64,000 nt of DNA from Rothia terrae (GTDB lineage: Bacteria; Actinomycetota; Actinomycetes; Actinomycetales; Micrococcaceae), in the NCBI RefSeq assembly GCF_012396615.1, contig NZ_JAAXPV010000006.1:62001-126000 (forward strand), written 5' to 3'. Below are positions 1 to 8,055 of the stretch, piece by piece. How positions within the stretch are numbered: position 1 is the first letter of the stretch; each line of letters begins with the position of its first letter. The notes under the pieces are model-generated. The model saw only the letters and a program-made list of their open reading frames with translations. It had not been told where the DNA came from and searched no databases. The position numbers and the translations under genes were made by a program.

Positions 1-2
1 CG

Positions 3-1394
3 ATCATCGGTACCTTGTTGGTTACTGCCGGTTATTACTACTTAACCTTCTTGACCGTTGATCGCCCCCTGTGGTTCTTGATGATCGGTATGTTCATCAT
101 TGGTTCAGGTATGGGTCAGCTGATGCAGTCATTGACTTTGGCAACTCAGAACGCTGTGCAACCGCGCGATATGGGTGTTGCGACCTCAGCTGCTACTTTC
201 TTCCGTCAGATTGGCGGCACCATGGGTACCGCGGTTCTGTTGTCAGTTTTGTTCACCGCTATGCCCAATAACATCATGAGCGCTATGAGCAATGAAGATG
301 ATCTTCGTTCGGCGTTGGATGCTGCGACCAATCCGGCTGTGGCTTCAGCTCCTGAGAATGCCGGCATCATGGATCAGATGTGGAACAAGATTGTTGATCC
401 TGTTAAAAGCAATATTCAGACCCAGCTTGATGGTGGAGCTAACCAGGCAAAGGCTGCCGCTGATCAGGCTGTGCGTGATCAGGTAACCGCTGCGGTTCAA
501 GGACGCGTGGACTCCGGTGAGATTCCGGCAGAGGCTGCGCAGGGCATCATTGACCAGCAGGTTGCTGAAAATCAGGGTGCAGCTGAAGAGCACGCGCTGA
601 GCGCTGCCGCTGAACAGGCTCATGCAACTGTTTCAAACGGTACCTTGACTGTTGACTGGGCTAATGACGATCAGCGCGCCTACTGGGTTGATCAGATCGC
701 TCCTCAGATCTCAGAGGAAATTTCTAACAACGCTGATTCTGACAGCGAAAATTCCGATGATTCTGCATCAACGTCGGATACTTCATACCTCGATGGTGCA
801 GACTCACGTTTGACTCGCCCGTTCATGCGCGGTTTCACCGAGTCAGCTGTAACGGTGTACTGGGTAGGCTTTGTCGCGATTTTGGTCGCGTTCATCCTGT
901 CGCTGTTCTTCAAGGTTCCGCCGCTGCGTAACTCATCAGCACTGCAGGAAGCCGCCGATAAGCATCATGCCGATAACCGCGAACCCGAGGCAGTGACCTC
1001 AAGTAACGTCATCGTTGCCGAGACGGTTGCTCCCGGTACCGCGGCGCAGGCGATCGTTGCAGGAGGTATGGAAGATCCTGCAAAGACCGAAGACAAGGTT
1101 GAATCTAAGCCTTCAGCATCCCGCGATTTCACCTACTCGGATGCGGCTCCCGTTGCAGCTGTAGTAGCGCCCGCGCCGGAAATTGCAGACCGTGAGGCCG
1201 TGCGCGCTCACGACAGCCGTGCGACCGCAGAAGAACCAGCAGAGCAACCGGTGTATAACGTGCGCGTTGTACCTTCTGCTGATCACTCGGCACCGGCGCA
1301 GCGCATTTCAACGGAAAGCATGATTGCGCTTGCCACCTCTACAATGTCGATGATTGTTGCAACTATTGCCTTGATTAAATCAAGCAAGAAGTAA
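3..1394 (+). CDS. MFS multidrug exporter, DHA2 (EmrB/QacA-like) family, 3' part
   Basis: The reading frame is open to the left edge, so only the C-terminal 460 or so residues are present. The first ~75 residues are two hydrophobic segments around a stretch typical of 14-helix DHA2 proton-driven drug exporters (LATQNAV, MGVATSA, TFFRQIGG, GTAV). A hydrophilic Ala/Gln/Asp/Ser-rich insert of about 180 residues follows, then one more membrane segment ([18 protein letters not shown], about residues 284-301). After that comes a tail of about 150 residues rich in Ala/Glu/Pro that ends in a second hydrophobic stretch (MIALATSTMSMIVATIALI) and SSKK. The insert and the hydrophobic end are unusual for the family. 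The substrate cannot be told from the sequence. A terminator follows directly. Confidence 0.85.
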   Translation: MIGTLLVTAGYYYLTFLTVDRPLWFLMIGMFIIGSGMGQLMQSLTLATQNAVQPRDMGVATSAATFFRQIGGTMGTAVLLSVLFTAMPNNIMSAMSNEDDLRSALDAATNPAVASAPENAGIMDQMWNKIVDPVKSNIQTQLDGGANQAKAAADQAVRDQVTAAVQGRVDSGEIPAEAAQGIIDQQVAENQGAAEEHALSAAAEQAHATVSNGTLTVDWANDDQRAYWVDQIAPQISEEISNNADSDSENSDDSASTSDTSYLDGADSRLTRPFMRGFTESAVTVYWVGFVAILVAFILSLFFKVPPLRNSSALQEAADKHHADNREPEAVTSSNVIVAETVAPGTAAQAIVAGGMEDPAKTEDKVESKPSASRDFTYSDAAPVAAVVAPAPEIADREAVRAHDSRATAEEPAEQPVYNVRVVPSADHSAPAQRISTESMIALATSTMSMIVATIALIKSSKK

Positions 1395-1410
1395 CAACTT
1401 TTCGACACAA

Positions 1411-1446
1411 GCGGCCAGAGCCCCAGGCGGTTCTGGCCGCTTTTTC
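1411..1446 (+). terminator. Rho-independent terminator of the MFS gene
   Basis: A 9-bp stem (gcggccaga 1411-1419 with tctggccgc 1432-1440) is followed by tttttcgc. It lies 17 bases after the stop codon. Confidence 0.85.
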
Positions 1447-1531
1447 GCATCCTGAGAGAAACGTTGTGAGGCCTGTTCACCGCAGGGATAACTCTCTGTG
1501 CCAGCCTAGAGCGTCGTAATAGACTAGAGAC

Positions 1532-2206
1532 ATGGCTATTGAAATTCCTTCAAATCTTTCACCCGAACTCGTACCGCTTTCTTGGATGCTTGGCACCTGG
1601 GAAGGTACCGGTTCCCTCTGGTACAAAGGCGAGGAGCAGACTCCTTTCGGTCAGATCATTACCTTTACTCAAGACGGTTTGCCCTTCATCGAATACCGCG
1701 CGGAGTCTTTCTTGCTTGACGATGACGGCAACAAATTGCGTCCTATTTCTGTCGAGACAGGTTTTTGGCAAATTGACCGCGAACAAAAAGACGGCGACGT
1801 TGGCCCCGGTCTGGTAGCGGCAGATATCGTCCCCGAGTTTGCAGACGCAGAATCCGTCGAAAAGCTGCGCAACGCTGACGACGGCTTCAACATCATGGCA
1901 ACCATCAGCCACCCCGGCGGCATCAGCGAAAATTACGTGGGCATGGTTAATGGCCCCGTTGTGCGTATGCAGACCGGTAACCTCATGCGCGATGAAATCT
2001 CTAAAGAATACGCGGGATCTGTTCGCCTGTGGGGTCTTGTAAACGGCAACCTCATGTGGGACTGGGAAACCGCCAATCCCGAGACCAAGAAGCTCGAGAA
2101 GCACGCATCCGCAGAACTGCGCAAGACCTCCAGCATGAGCGGTGAATCGCTGGGTACTACCATGTTCGGCTCACTGGATGAGAGCGAAGAAAGCAACGAC
2201 AAATAA
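1532..2206 (+). CDS. Nitrobindin-like heme-binding beta-barrel protein
   Basis: A 224-residue protein of the FABP-like/nitrobindin family (THAP4 C-terminal type), soluble ten-stranded beta-barrels that bind ferric heme and react with nitric oxide or peroxynitrite. The family signature GxWxGxG is seen as GTWEGTG at residues 21-27. A histidine near the C-terminus (H191, in KHASAELRK) sits where family members have the heme ligand. The ~40 residues after it are a Ser/Glu-rich extension. The stop codon overlaps the ATG of the next gene by one base (TAATG), so the two are probably translationally coupled. A link to the nitrate respiration encoded 27 kb away is possible but is inference. Confidence 0.85.
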   Translation: MAIEIPSNLSPELVPLSWMLGTWEGTGSLWYKGEEQTPFGQIITFTQDGLPFIEYRAESFLLDDDGNKLRPISVETGFWQIDREQKDGDVGPGLVAADIVPEFADAESVEKLRNADDGFNIMATISHPGGISENYVGMVNGPVVRMQTGNLMRDEISKEYAGSVRLWGLVNGNLMWDWETANPETKKLEKHASAELRKTSSMSGESLGTTMFGSLDESEESNDK

Positions 2207-3345
2207 TGAGTGATTACGTCAGCCCTTTGATGCAGCGATACGGCACGTTCTCTGCAACGGGAGCGGACGCTGGTGTCGCGGCACACTATGGCGATCCAAT
2301 GCGTGAACAGCGCCGTTTGGCACGCGCTACCGATCAGCCCGTTATCGTTGATTTTTCTCATCTGGGTGTTGTAACAGTCACCGGTGCTGACCGAGCGAGA
2401 TGGTTGACCACCTTGTCATCCCAGGTCATGACTTCTCCCGATGTTGCTCGGGGCAGTGAGTTGCTTTTGATGTCGGTTCAGGGGCGCATTGAGTTTTACG
2501 CTCACGCCGTTGAAGCTCACGACACCGTGTGGCTAATTGTCGAACGCGACCAGGCTCAGCCGCTCACTGATTTTTTGAACAGCATGAAGTTCATGCTGCG
2601 CGTTGAGATTGAAAACCGCACAGCAGAGTACGCGGTAGTGGGATCAACTCAGAACATGGCCCAGCTTGATGCTGCACCCGATACTTTGAAGGACGCAGTA
2701 ACCTGGTGCGACCCTTGGCCTGGCATCGTCACCGGTGGCTTCAGCTATGCTGCAACCGACAATCACCCTGGAACGGAACGCAACTGGTATCTGTATATTC
2801 TTCCCGCTGAGCACCTTGAGGCTCTGGGGGAGAGCTGCGAACTAGCCGGTACGTGGGCTGCAGAAGCACTACGCGTAGAGGCATGGCGTCCTCGCGCAGC
2901 TTACGAAGTCGATGAGAAAACAATTCCTCACGAGCTCGACCTCATGCGCACCGCTGTCCACCTCAATAAGGGGTGCTATAAAGGTCAGGAAACCGTGGCA
3001 CGCGTGCACAACCTGGGTCACCCGCCGCGCCGTCTGGTCTTTCTGGACCTCGACGGCACGGAGCATACACAGCCTCCGGTAGGTTCAGTGGTGTATGCGG
3101 GAACCAAGAAGGTCGGACGCGTCACCTCGGTAGCCTTGCACCACGAGGCAGGACCAATCGCGCTTGCAGTTATTAAGCGAAACGTAGATCCTAAGGCGCA
3201 GTTGATTGTTAGTGAAGAATCGTTAGCTGATGACGGTGAGGAGAACGCACCTACTGTCGACTACGCAGCCTCACAGATGGTGATTGTTGCACCCGACGCC
3301 GGTCAGGTTGTCGGACGTCGAAATATGGGAGACTTCCTCCGCTAG
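2206..3345 (+). CDS. ygfZ: YgfZ/GcvT-like folate-binding protein
   Basis: A 379-residue member of the YgfZ (IBA57/COG0354) family, GcvT-fold tetrahydrofolate proteins that help assemble or repair certain Fe-S clusters. The family motif K-G-C-Y-x-G-Q-E is present (KGCYKGQE, Cys257), followed by the RRLVFLDLDG strand of the C-terminal barrel. It lacks the catalytic features of aminomethyltransferase and is distinct from the true gcvT at 40.9 kb. The ATG overlaps the preceding stop by one base. A strong bidirectional terminator lies 30 bases downstream. Possible clients in this window are the Fe-S enzymes MoaA, NarG/H and SdaA; this is inference. Confidence 0.88.
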   Translation: MSDYVSPLMQRYGTFSATGADAGVAAHYGDPMREQRRLARATDQPVIVDFSHLGVVTVTGADRARWLTTLSSQVMTSPDVARGSELLLMSVQGRIEFYAHAVEAHDTVWLIVERDQAQPLTDFLNSMKFMLRVEIENRTAEYAVVGSTQNMAQLDAAPDTLKDAVTWCDPWPGIVTGGFSYAATDNHPGTERNWYLYILPAEHLEALGESCELAGTWAAEALRVEAWRPRAAYEVDEKTIPHELDLMRTAVHLNKGCYKGQETVARVHNLGHPPRRLVFLDLDGTEHTQPPVGSVVYAGTKKVGRVTSVALHHEAGPIALAVIKRNVDPKAQLIVSEESLADDGEENAPTVDYAASQMVIVAPDAGQVVGRRNMGDFLR

Positions 3346-3374
3346 GAGCCTAACAGCCCTCTAAACTGCAAAAG

Positions 3375-3412
3375 AAAAGCGTCCGCACTCACTACCGAGT
3401 GCGGACGCTTTT
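3375..3412. terminator. Bidirectional terminator between convergent ygfZ and pfkA
   Basis: Perfect 16-bp inverted repeat (3375-3390 with 3397-3412), 6-base loop, A-run on the left and T-run on the right, so it can serve both strands. Confidence 0.9.
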
Positions 3413-3438
3413 CTATAACTTCCTAAAAGAGCCTTGGC

Positions 3439-4467
3439 TTAGCGGCCGAAGAGAACCTTAGCCTCCTCCCAGCGGTGCTGGGGAACGGTCTTAAGACCGT
3501 CGAGTGCCTCTGAGAAGTCAACACGCTTGATATCGGTGCCCTGCAGAGCAACCATCTTGCCCCATTCCTTGTCATGGATCATGTCGACAACGCCCATGCC
3601 CAGGCGGGTTGCAAGCACGCGGTCAAAACCGGTGGGGGCGCCACCGCGCTGGATGTGACCCAGGGTGGTGTTACGGGTTTCGATGCCGGTGATGCGTTCG
3701 ATTTCGTGGGTGACGTATTCGCCGATGCCACCGAGGCGGGGACGACCGTCCTTCTCTACGCCCTTGTCGTGCATTACTTCTTCGAAACCTTCGGGAATGA
3801 AGCCCTCAGCAACAACAACGAGCGGTGAGCGGCCGCGGTCGTGTACTTCTTTGACCCACTGTGAAACCTGTTCCATGGAGACCTTCTGCTCGGGAATCAG
3901 CACAGCGTGAGCACCTGCTGACATACCTGAGTGCAGAGCAATCCAGCCTACGTGGCGGCCCATAACCTCTGCGACCATGCAACGGTGGTGTGATTCGCCG
4001 GTGGTGCGGATGCGGTCCATTGCGTCGGTTGCGATGGAAACAGCGGTGTCGAAACCGAAGGTGTAGTCGGTTGCCTGAAGATCGTTATCGATGGTCTTGG
4101 GAACACCAACAACGGGAAGACCCGCGTCAGCCAGGCGCTTTGCACCAGCGAGGGTGCCTTCACCACCGATAGCTACGATTGCATCGATGCCGTTCTTTTC
4201 AAGCATGATTTCGATGTTCTCGGGGCCACCGTTGCCATCGAAGGGGTTAGTGCGTGAGGTGCCGAGGATGGTGCCACCTTGGCGTGCCAGACCGCGAACC
4301 TTGGTACGGGGGAGATCCATGTAATCGCCCTCTACAACACCGCGCCAGCCGTCGCGGAAGCCTACGAATTCGTAGTCGTATGTTTTGATGCCGTTGAGTA
4401 CAGCACCGCGAATAACAGCGTTGAGGCCGGGGCAGTCGCCGCCGGAGGTGAGCAGACCGATCTTCAT
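3439..4467 (-). CDS. pfkA: 6-phosphofructokinase, probably ATP-dependent
   Basis: Phosphorylates fructose 6-phosphate to the 1,6-bisphosphate, the committing step of glycolysis. The 342-residue protein starts MKIGLLTSGGDCPGLNAVIR; this ATG has an AGGAG ribosome site 8 bases upstream, whereas the longer frame to 4554 has none and adds 29 unrelated residues. Key sites: GGEGT (101-105), with Gly104 as in ATP-dependent enzymes (PPi enzymes have Asp), and PKTIDND with Lys124, which PPi-dependent enzymes also have. This Gly104/Lys124 mix is known from actinobacterial ATP-PFKs such as that of Streptomyces, so ATP is the likely donor. Monocistronic; it shares a terminator with ygfZ. Confidence 0.95.
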   Translation of the reverse strand: MKIGLLTSGGDCPGLNAVIRGAVLNGIKTYDYEFVGFRDGWRGVVEGDYMDLPRTKVRGLARQGGTILGTSRTNPFDGNGGPENIEIMLEKNGIDAIVAIGGEGTLAGAKRLADAGLPVVGVPKTIDNDLQATDYTFGFDTAVSIATDAMDRIRTTGESHHRCMVAEVMGRHVGWIALHSGMSAGAHAVLIPEQKVSMEQVSQWVKEVHDRGRSPLVVVAEGFIPEGFEEVMHDKGVEKDGRPRLGGIGEYVTHEIERITGIETRNTTLGHIQRGGAPTGFDRVLATRLGMGVVDMIHDKEWGKMVALQGTDIKRVDFSEALDGLKTVPQHRWEEAKVLFGR

Positions 4468-4840
4468 GGGAGGATCTCCTAAAATTTTCCAGGTGGAAAT
4501 GGTTGATGTTGGCACCGTGATGTGTGTTTGTAATCTTTTTGCACGAGTTTTCATCTTGTGCGACGACTGTAAACACCAATGCCAGTTGGTTTCTATTGTA
4601 GTAAATCTGTTGTTATGTGGGTAGCTGTGGGAGTGGTTGTTGAGTATGAACTTTCACTCTGCATTAGGTGTATTTTTACCTAAACAAACCGCGGGGAAGC
4701 AGTGGGGTTAGCGTAATACTTCAGCATTGTGGCAAGAATGTATGGATTCGATGCCGACAGTCGCTACGATGAGGCGAGCCCTAATATCGAGTTGAGATGA
4801 TGTTGACCATTCTCAGCATGTCACGCAAAGCAGGTAAATC
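4468..4840. other. Divergent intergenic region between pfkA and the Nudix-HAD gene
   Basis: 373 bases with no credible gene. It must hold the promoters of both flanking genes. A TACAAT hexamer on the minus strand (4595-4600) could be the pfkA -10 box, but no good -35 partner is visible. A 6-bp inverted repeat (ttaggt 4664-4669, acctaa 4678-4683) with an AT-rich centre could be a regulator site; this is only a possibility. Confidence 0.4.
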
Positions 4841-5908
4841 ATGTCGAATGACCGTCCCACCTATGCTCTCAATGACCCCATCCAAAAATCAGCATTGGTG
4901 ACAGTACGTGATGGCAAGCTTTTGGTGGCTCGTAGCTATGGCAAGGACACGTTTTACGTGCCCGGCGGTAAAATCGAGACTGACGAAACCGCTGAGCAGG
5001 CTTTAGAGCGAGAGGTTCAGGAGGAGCTGGCAACGAAGCTAGTTGAAGAATCCGCGGTCGAGCTCGGCGTGTTTACCGGTCAAGCCCACGGTAAGCGCGA
5101 AGGTAAACAGGTCAATCTTCACGCTTTTGCGGCCGTCCTTGAGGGGTCTCCGCAGGCGTCCGAAGAAATTGAAGAGCTGCGGTGGGTGGGCGCCGCAGAG
5201 GCAGAGCAGGTTTCATCTGCCGGGCAGTTGATTCTTGCTGACCTCGCCAAAAAGTCTGTGGTGACCGGTGCTGCTAACCCGCGTCGTGCTGTGCTTTTTG
5301 ACTTGGACGATACCCTGTTTTTAACGCGTGAGGTCAAGTGGGAGCACCATCGGTTTGTTGCTAAGGATTCTTTCGGTATCGACCTGACGGACGAAGAACT
5401 CACCGAGCACTGGGGTAAACCGTTCGAAGAAATGATCGCCCTGCTCTATGGCGGACTGGGAACACCCGAGGAACGTCTTGAGGCCAATAAAGCTAGCAAT
5501 GAGCGTTTTCCTAAAAAGCCTATCGACGGTGCATTGGACGCGGTGAACGAACTGCTGGATCGCGGTATTGCGGTGGGAATCATTACATCTACAGTGACGG
5601 AACGAGCGGTCGCTGAGTTGACACGCCACGGATACCCGATGGATCGCCTTTTGCTGGTGCAGGGAGCTGATCTTACTGACTTCCATAAGCCTGATTCTCG
5701 CGTCTTTGGCAGAGCGTCCAAACTTTTGAAGGCGTTAGGGAAAACCGAGATTACCTATGTTGGCGACGCACTGACAGACGAGCAAGCGGCATTGGATGCC
5801 GGGTTCAACTTTGTTGCGGTAACCACCGGTCTTTTTGAAGCTGATGACTTCAGCTCTCGCAGCACTGTTCTATCGGATCTCAAGAATCTGCCTGAGCTTT
5901 TCGCATAG
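4841..5908 (+). CDS. Nudix hydrolase - HAD phosphatase fusion protein
   Basis: A 355-residue protein joining two phosphate-cleaving domains. Residues ~15-145 are a Nudix hydrolase: the box G-x5-E-x7-REUxEExU is complete (G43, E49, R57-E58, E61-E62). Residues ~148-355 are a HAD-superfamily phosphatase of the phosphoglycolate-phosphatase type: motif I DLDDT (D154, D156), motif II Thr/Ser in IITST, motif III Lys in HKPDSRVF and motif IV GDALTDE (D309, D313). All catalytic residues of both domains are retained, so it may hydrolyse a nucleoside diphosphate derivative and then dephosphorylate the product. The substrate is unknown. It stands alone, with its own terminator. Confidence 0.85.
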   Translation: MSNDRPTYALNDPIQKSALVTVRDGKLLVARSYGKDTFYVPGGKIETDETAEQALEREVQEELATKLVEESAVELGVFTGQAHGKREGKQVNLHAFAAVLEGSPQASEEIEELRWVGAAEAEQVSSAGQLILADLAKKSVVTGAANPRRAVLFDLDDTLFLTREVKWEHHRFVAKDSFGIDLTDEELTEHWGKPFEEMIALLYGGLGTPEERLEANKASNERFPKKPIDGALDAVNELLDRGIAVGIITSTVTERAVAELTRHGYPMDRLLLVQGADLTDFHKPDSRVFGRASKLLKALGKTEITYVGDALTDEQAALDAGFNFVAVTTGLFEADDFSSRSTVLSDLKNLPELFA

Positions 5909-5932
5909 ACCTTATCCATGGATAAGGAACAA

Positions 5933-5970
5933 AATAGCCTCTTGCCAGCACAAAGTGGCAAGAGGCTATT
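5933..5970. terminator. Bidirectional terminator, Nudix-HAD gene / aspC
   Basis: Perfect 15-bp inverted repeat (5933-5947 with 5956-5970) with an 8-base loop between convergent genes. The T-run is short on both sides. Confidence 0.8.
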
Positions 5971-5987
5971 GTTTGGAAAGAAACAGT

Positions 5988-7190
5988 TTACTTGGCGGTT
6001 GCCAAGAGCTTCTGGATGCGTCCTACGCCTTCTGCGAGGTCGTCATCGCCGAGTGCGTATGAAAGACGCAGGTAGCCTGAGGGCCCAAATGCTTCGCCTG
6101 GAACCACAGCAACTTCTGCTTCGGTCAAAATGATTTCGGCAAGCTCAGCTGAGGTCTTCGGGGTCTTGCCCGCGATTTCCTTACCCAGTAGCTCACGCAC
6201 ATCCGCATACACGTAGAAGGCTCCCTTAGGAGTGGGGCAGTGGACACCCTCGATAGCGTTGAGAGCTTCGACGATGGTCTTGCGGCGGCGATCAAATGCT
6301 TCGTGCATCTTGTTGACGGCATCCAGTGAACCTGAAACTGCGGTGAGCGCTGCAATCTGAGCTACGTTGTTGACGTTGGAGCTCAGGTGCGACTGCAGGT
6401 TGGTTGCTGCTTTGACAACGTCGGTGGGGCCAATCAGCCAGCCCACCCGCCAGCCTGTCATAGCGTAAGTCTTTGCTACGCCATTGAGGATGACGGTGTT
6501 CTCAGCCAATTCGGGAACGGCTTTAACAATGGAAGTGAAGGGAACACCGTAGTAGGTGAGGTGCTCGTAGATTTCGTCGGTGAGAACAAAGATGCCCTTA
6601 GCCAATGCCCACTCACCGATAGCTTTGGTTTCTTCGGGAGTGTAAACAGCGCCGGTGGGGTTAGACGGAGAAACAAAAATGAGTGCTTTCGTCTTTTCGG
6701 TGTAGGCTTCCTCGAGCATCTCGGGGGTGACCTTGTACTCAAGCTCAGATCCGGCAAAAACTTCAATGGGGTTACCACCGGCTAGGCGGATTGCCTCGGG
6801 GTAGGTCGTCCAGTAAGGAGCGGGCAGCAACACATCGTCGCCCTCATCAATGACGGTTGCAAAAGCTTCGTAGACTGCCTGCTTGCCGCCGTTAGTAACA
6901 ATCACCTGAGCAGGATCAATGTCGATGCCTGAATCACGCTTGGTCTTCTCAGCGATTGCCTTCTTGAGCTCGGGCAAACCAGCGGCGGCTGTGTAGCGGT
7001 GATTTTTGGGGTCACGAACGGCTTTAGCTGCTGCTTCGACAATGTAGTCGGGAGTGGGAAAGTCAGGTTCACCCGCGCCGAAGCCAATAACCGGGCGTCC
7101 TTCTGCTTTTAGAGCCTTAGCTTTGGAGTCGACAGCCAAGGTCGCACTCGGAGCAATCGCCGCAATCCGGCGTGAAATTCGTGATGACAT
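5988..7190 (-). CDS. aspC: Class I pyridoxal-phosphate aminotransferase, aspartate aminotransferase type
   Basis: Transfers an amino group between aspartate and 2-oxoglutarate in the cytosol. The 400-residue protein ([20 protein letters not shown]) shows family-I features: [10 protein letters not shown] near the N-terminus, SPSNPTG, the PLP-lysine region [15 protein letters not shown] and the substrate arginine in YLRLSYAL near the end. It belongs to the short bacterial (1-gamma) type. The ATG at 7190 is preferred over the upstream start at 7322 because it has a GGAAAGAG site ahead and the extra 44 residues match nothing in the family. Exact substrate preference (aspartate or broader) cannot be read from sequence. 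Confidence 0.92.
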   Translation of the reverse strand: MSSRISRRIAAIAPSATLAVDSKAKALKAEGRPVIGFGAGEPDFPTPDYIVEAAAKAVRDPKNHRYTAAAGLPELKKAIAEKTKRDSGIDIDPAQVIVTNGGKQAVYEAFATVIDEGDDVLLPAPYWTTYPEAIRLAGGNPIEVFAGSELEYKVTPEMLEEAYTEKTKALIFVSPSNPTGAVYTPEETKAIGEWALAKGIFVLTDEIYEHLTYYGVPFTSIVKAVPELAENTVILNGVAKTYAMTGWRVGWLIGPTDVVKAATNLQSHLSSNVNNVAQIAALTAVSGSLDAVNKMHEAFDRRRKTIVEALNAIEGVHCPTPKGAFYVYADVRELLGKEIAGKTPKTSAELAEIILTEAEVAVVPGEAFGPSGYLRLSYALGDDDLAEGVGRIQKLLATAK

Positions 7191-7387
7191 GGGACGCTCT
7201 CTTTCCGTGGTGCACGTTTCTAGCGGTGCGATAACAGTAATGTCCGTGGTTAAAAGCATAATGATGCGCGCGGAGCGGAGCGTGTATTGTCGCGGTGAAA
7301 TACCGCAGTGAGACATAATCAACTGTGTTTTGGCGGGCCGCAGGGGCGCAATAGGGTGTGCGGCGCAGAACGCTGAGACCAGCTGAA

Positions 7388-7416
7388 TTGCAAAATATTT
7401 TTTTATCCCTTAGAGT
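7388..7416 (+). promoter_or_regulatory. Possible promoter of the tRNA-Trp/secE/nusG transcript
   Basis: TTGCAA (7388-7393), 17-base spacer, TAGAGT (7411-7416), which fits TANNNT. A 7-bp inverted repeat (7448-7454 with 7464-7470) lies between this and the tRNA. Confidence 0.35.
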
Positions 7417-7495
7417 TGTACCTGTTGTTCGCAACCGGACAACTGTTTTATGTCCTGTATCAAGACATAAACCCTAGAAGTAATTAGTACTTCAA

Positions 7496-7568
7496 AGGGC
7501 GGTGGCTCAATTGGTAGAGCAGCGGTCTCCAAAACCGCAGGTTGCAGGTTCGAGTCCTGTCCGCCCTG
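7496..7568 (+). tRNA. trpT: tRNA-Trp (anticodon CCA)
   Basis: A 73-base cloverleaf: acceptor stem AGGGCGG (7496-7502) with CCGCCCT (7561-7567), D arm GCTC/GAGC, anticodon stem GCGGT/ACCGC enclosing loop CTCCAAA (anticodon CCA), T arm with TTCGAGT, discriminator G. CCA is not encoded. Its place just upstream of secE-nusG is the usual actinobacterial arrangement. Confidence 0.97.
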
Positions 7569-7654
7569 CTTCCAAGCCTCAGTTATATTATTTTTTCAAG
7601 CGGTTCATCTGGCGCGATATCCGCTCATGAATCAACGAAAGGGGCGTCGCATCT

Positions 7655-7921
7655 ATGGCTAAGTCTGTTGTTGCTTCTGCCGGACGCACACCCGAAACTG
7701 ACAAGCGTCGTGGATTCTTTGGTCGCATTTTGCAGTTCTTCCGCGAAATCATCGCAGAACTCAAAAAAGTTACTACTCCCACTAAAAAAGAACTGGCTAA
7801 CTATGTAGCTGTTGTTCTGGTATTTGTGGTTTTCATGATGCTCCTCATCTTTGGTCTTGACTACCTCTTTGGTCAGGCAGCATTCTGGATTTTCGGTAAC
7901 GGAGATATGCCTGGCGCTTAG
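7655..7921 (+). CDS. secE: Preprotein translocase subunit SecE
   Basis: An 88-residue single-pass membrane protein that clamps SecY in the translocon. It shows the conserved cytoplasmic amphipathic region FFREIIAELKKVTTPTKKEL (about 29-48), followed by one transmembrane helix (about 51-75). This is the short SecE type of Gram-positive bacteria and actinobacteria. An AAAGGGG site precedes the ATG. It lies between tRNA-Trp and nusG, its conserved neighbours. Confidence 0.95.
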   Translation: MAKSVVASAGRTPETDKRRGFFGRILQFFREIIAELKKVTTPTKKELANYVAVVLVFVVFMMLLIFGLDYLFGQAAFWIFGNGDMPGA

Positions 7922-7990
7922 CGTTGAGTGCTTAAGTTACCGAAATAATTTAGACTTGAGTTTAGAGATTTAGACTTAACTGAACGAACT

Positions 7991-8030
7991 AAGAACCTTC
8001 GTTACATTTTGTGTGTAACGCGAGGTTCTT
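7991..8030 (+). terminator. Terminator-like hairpin between secE and nusG
   Basis: Interrupted stem (aagaacct..cgttac 7991-8005 with gtaacg..aggttctt 8015-8030) ending in a short T stretch. It may be a weak terminator or attenuator that lowers read-through into nusG, or an mRNA processing or stability element. Confidence 0.5.
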
Positions 8031-8055
8031 TCAGTATCACGGAAAGCAGGCAAAA

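Noticed and set aside
1559-2104. 181-codon open frame on the minus strand
   Set aside because: Antisense shadow of the nitrobindin-like gene; no ribosome site or family features.
4468-4554. Longer pfkA start at 4554
   Set aside because: The 29 extra residues are not part of the family, and the AGGAG site lies directly before the ATG at 4467.
4595-4623. pfkA promoter with -10 TACAAT
   Set aside because: No acceptable -35 hexamer at 16-19 bases, so it is mentioned only as a possibility in the intergenic entry.
7191-7322. Longer aspC start at 7322
   Set aside because: The added 44 residues have no family match; a ribosome site precedes 7190.
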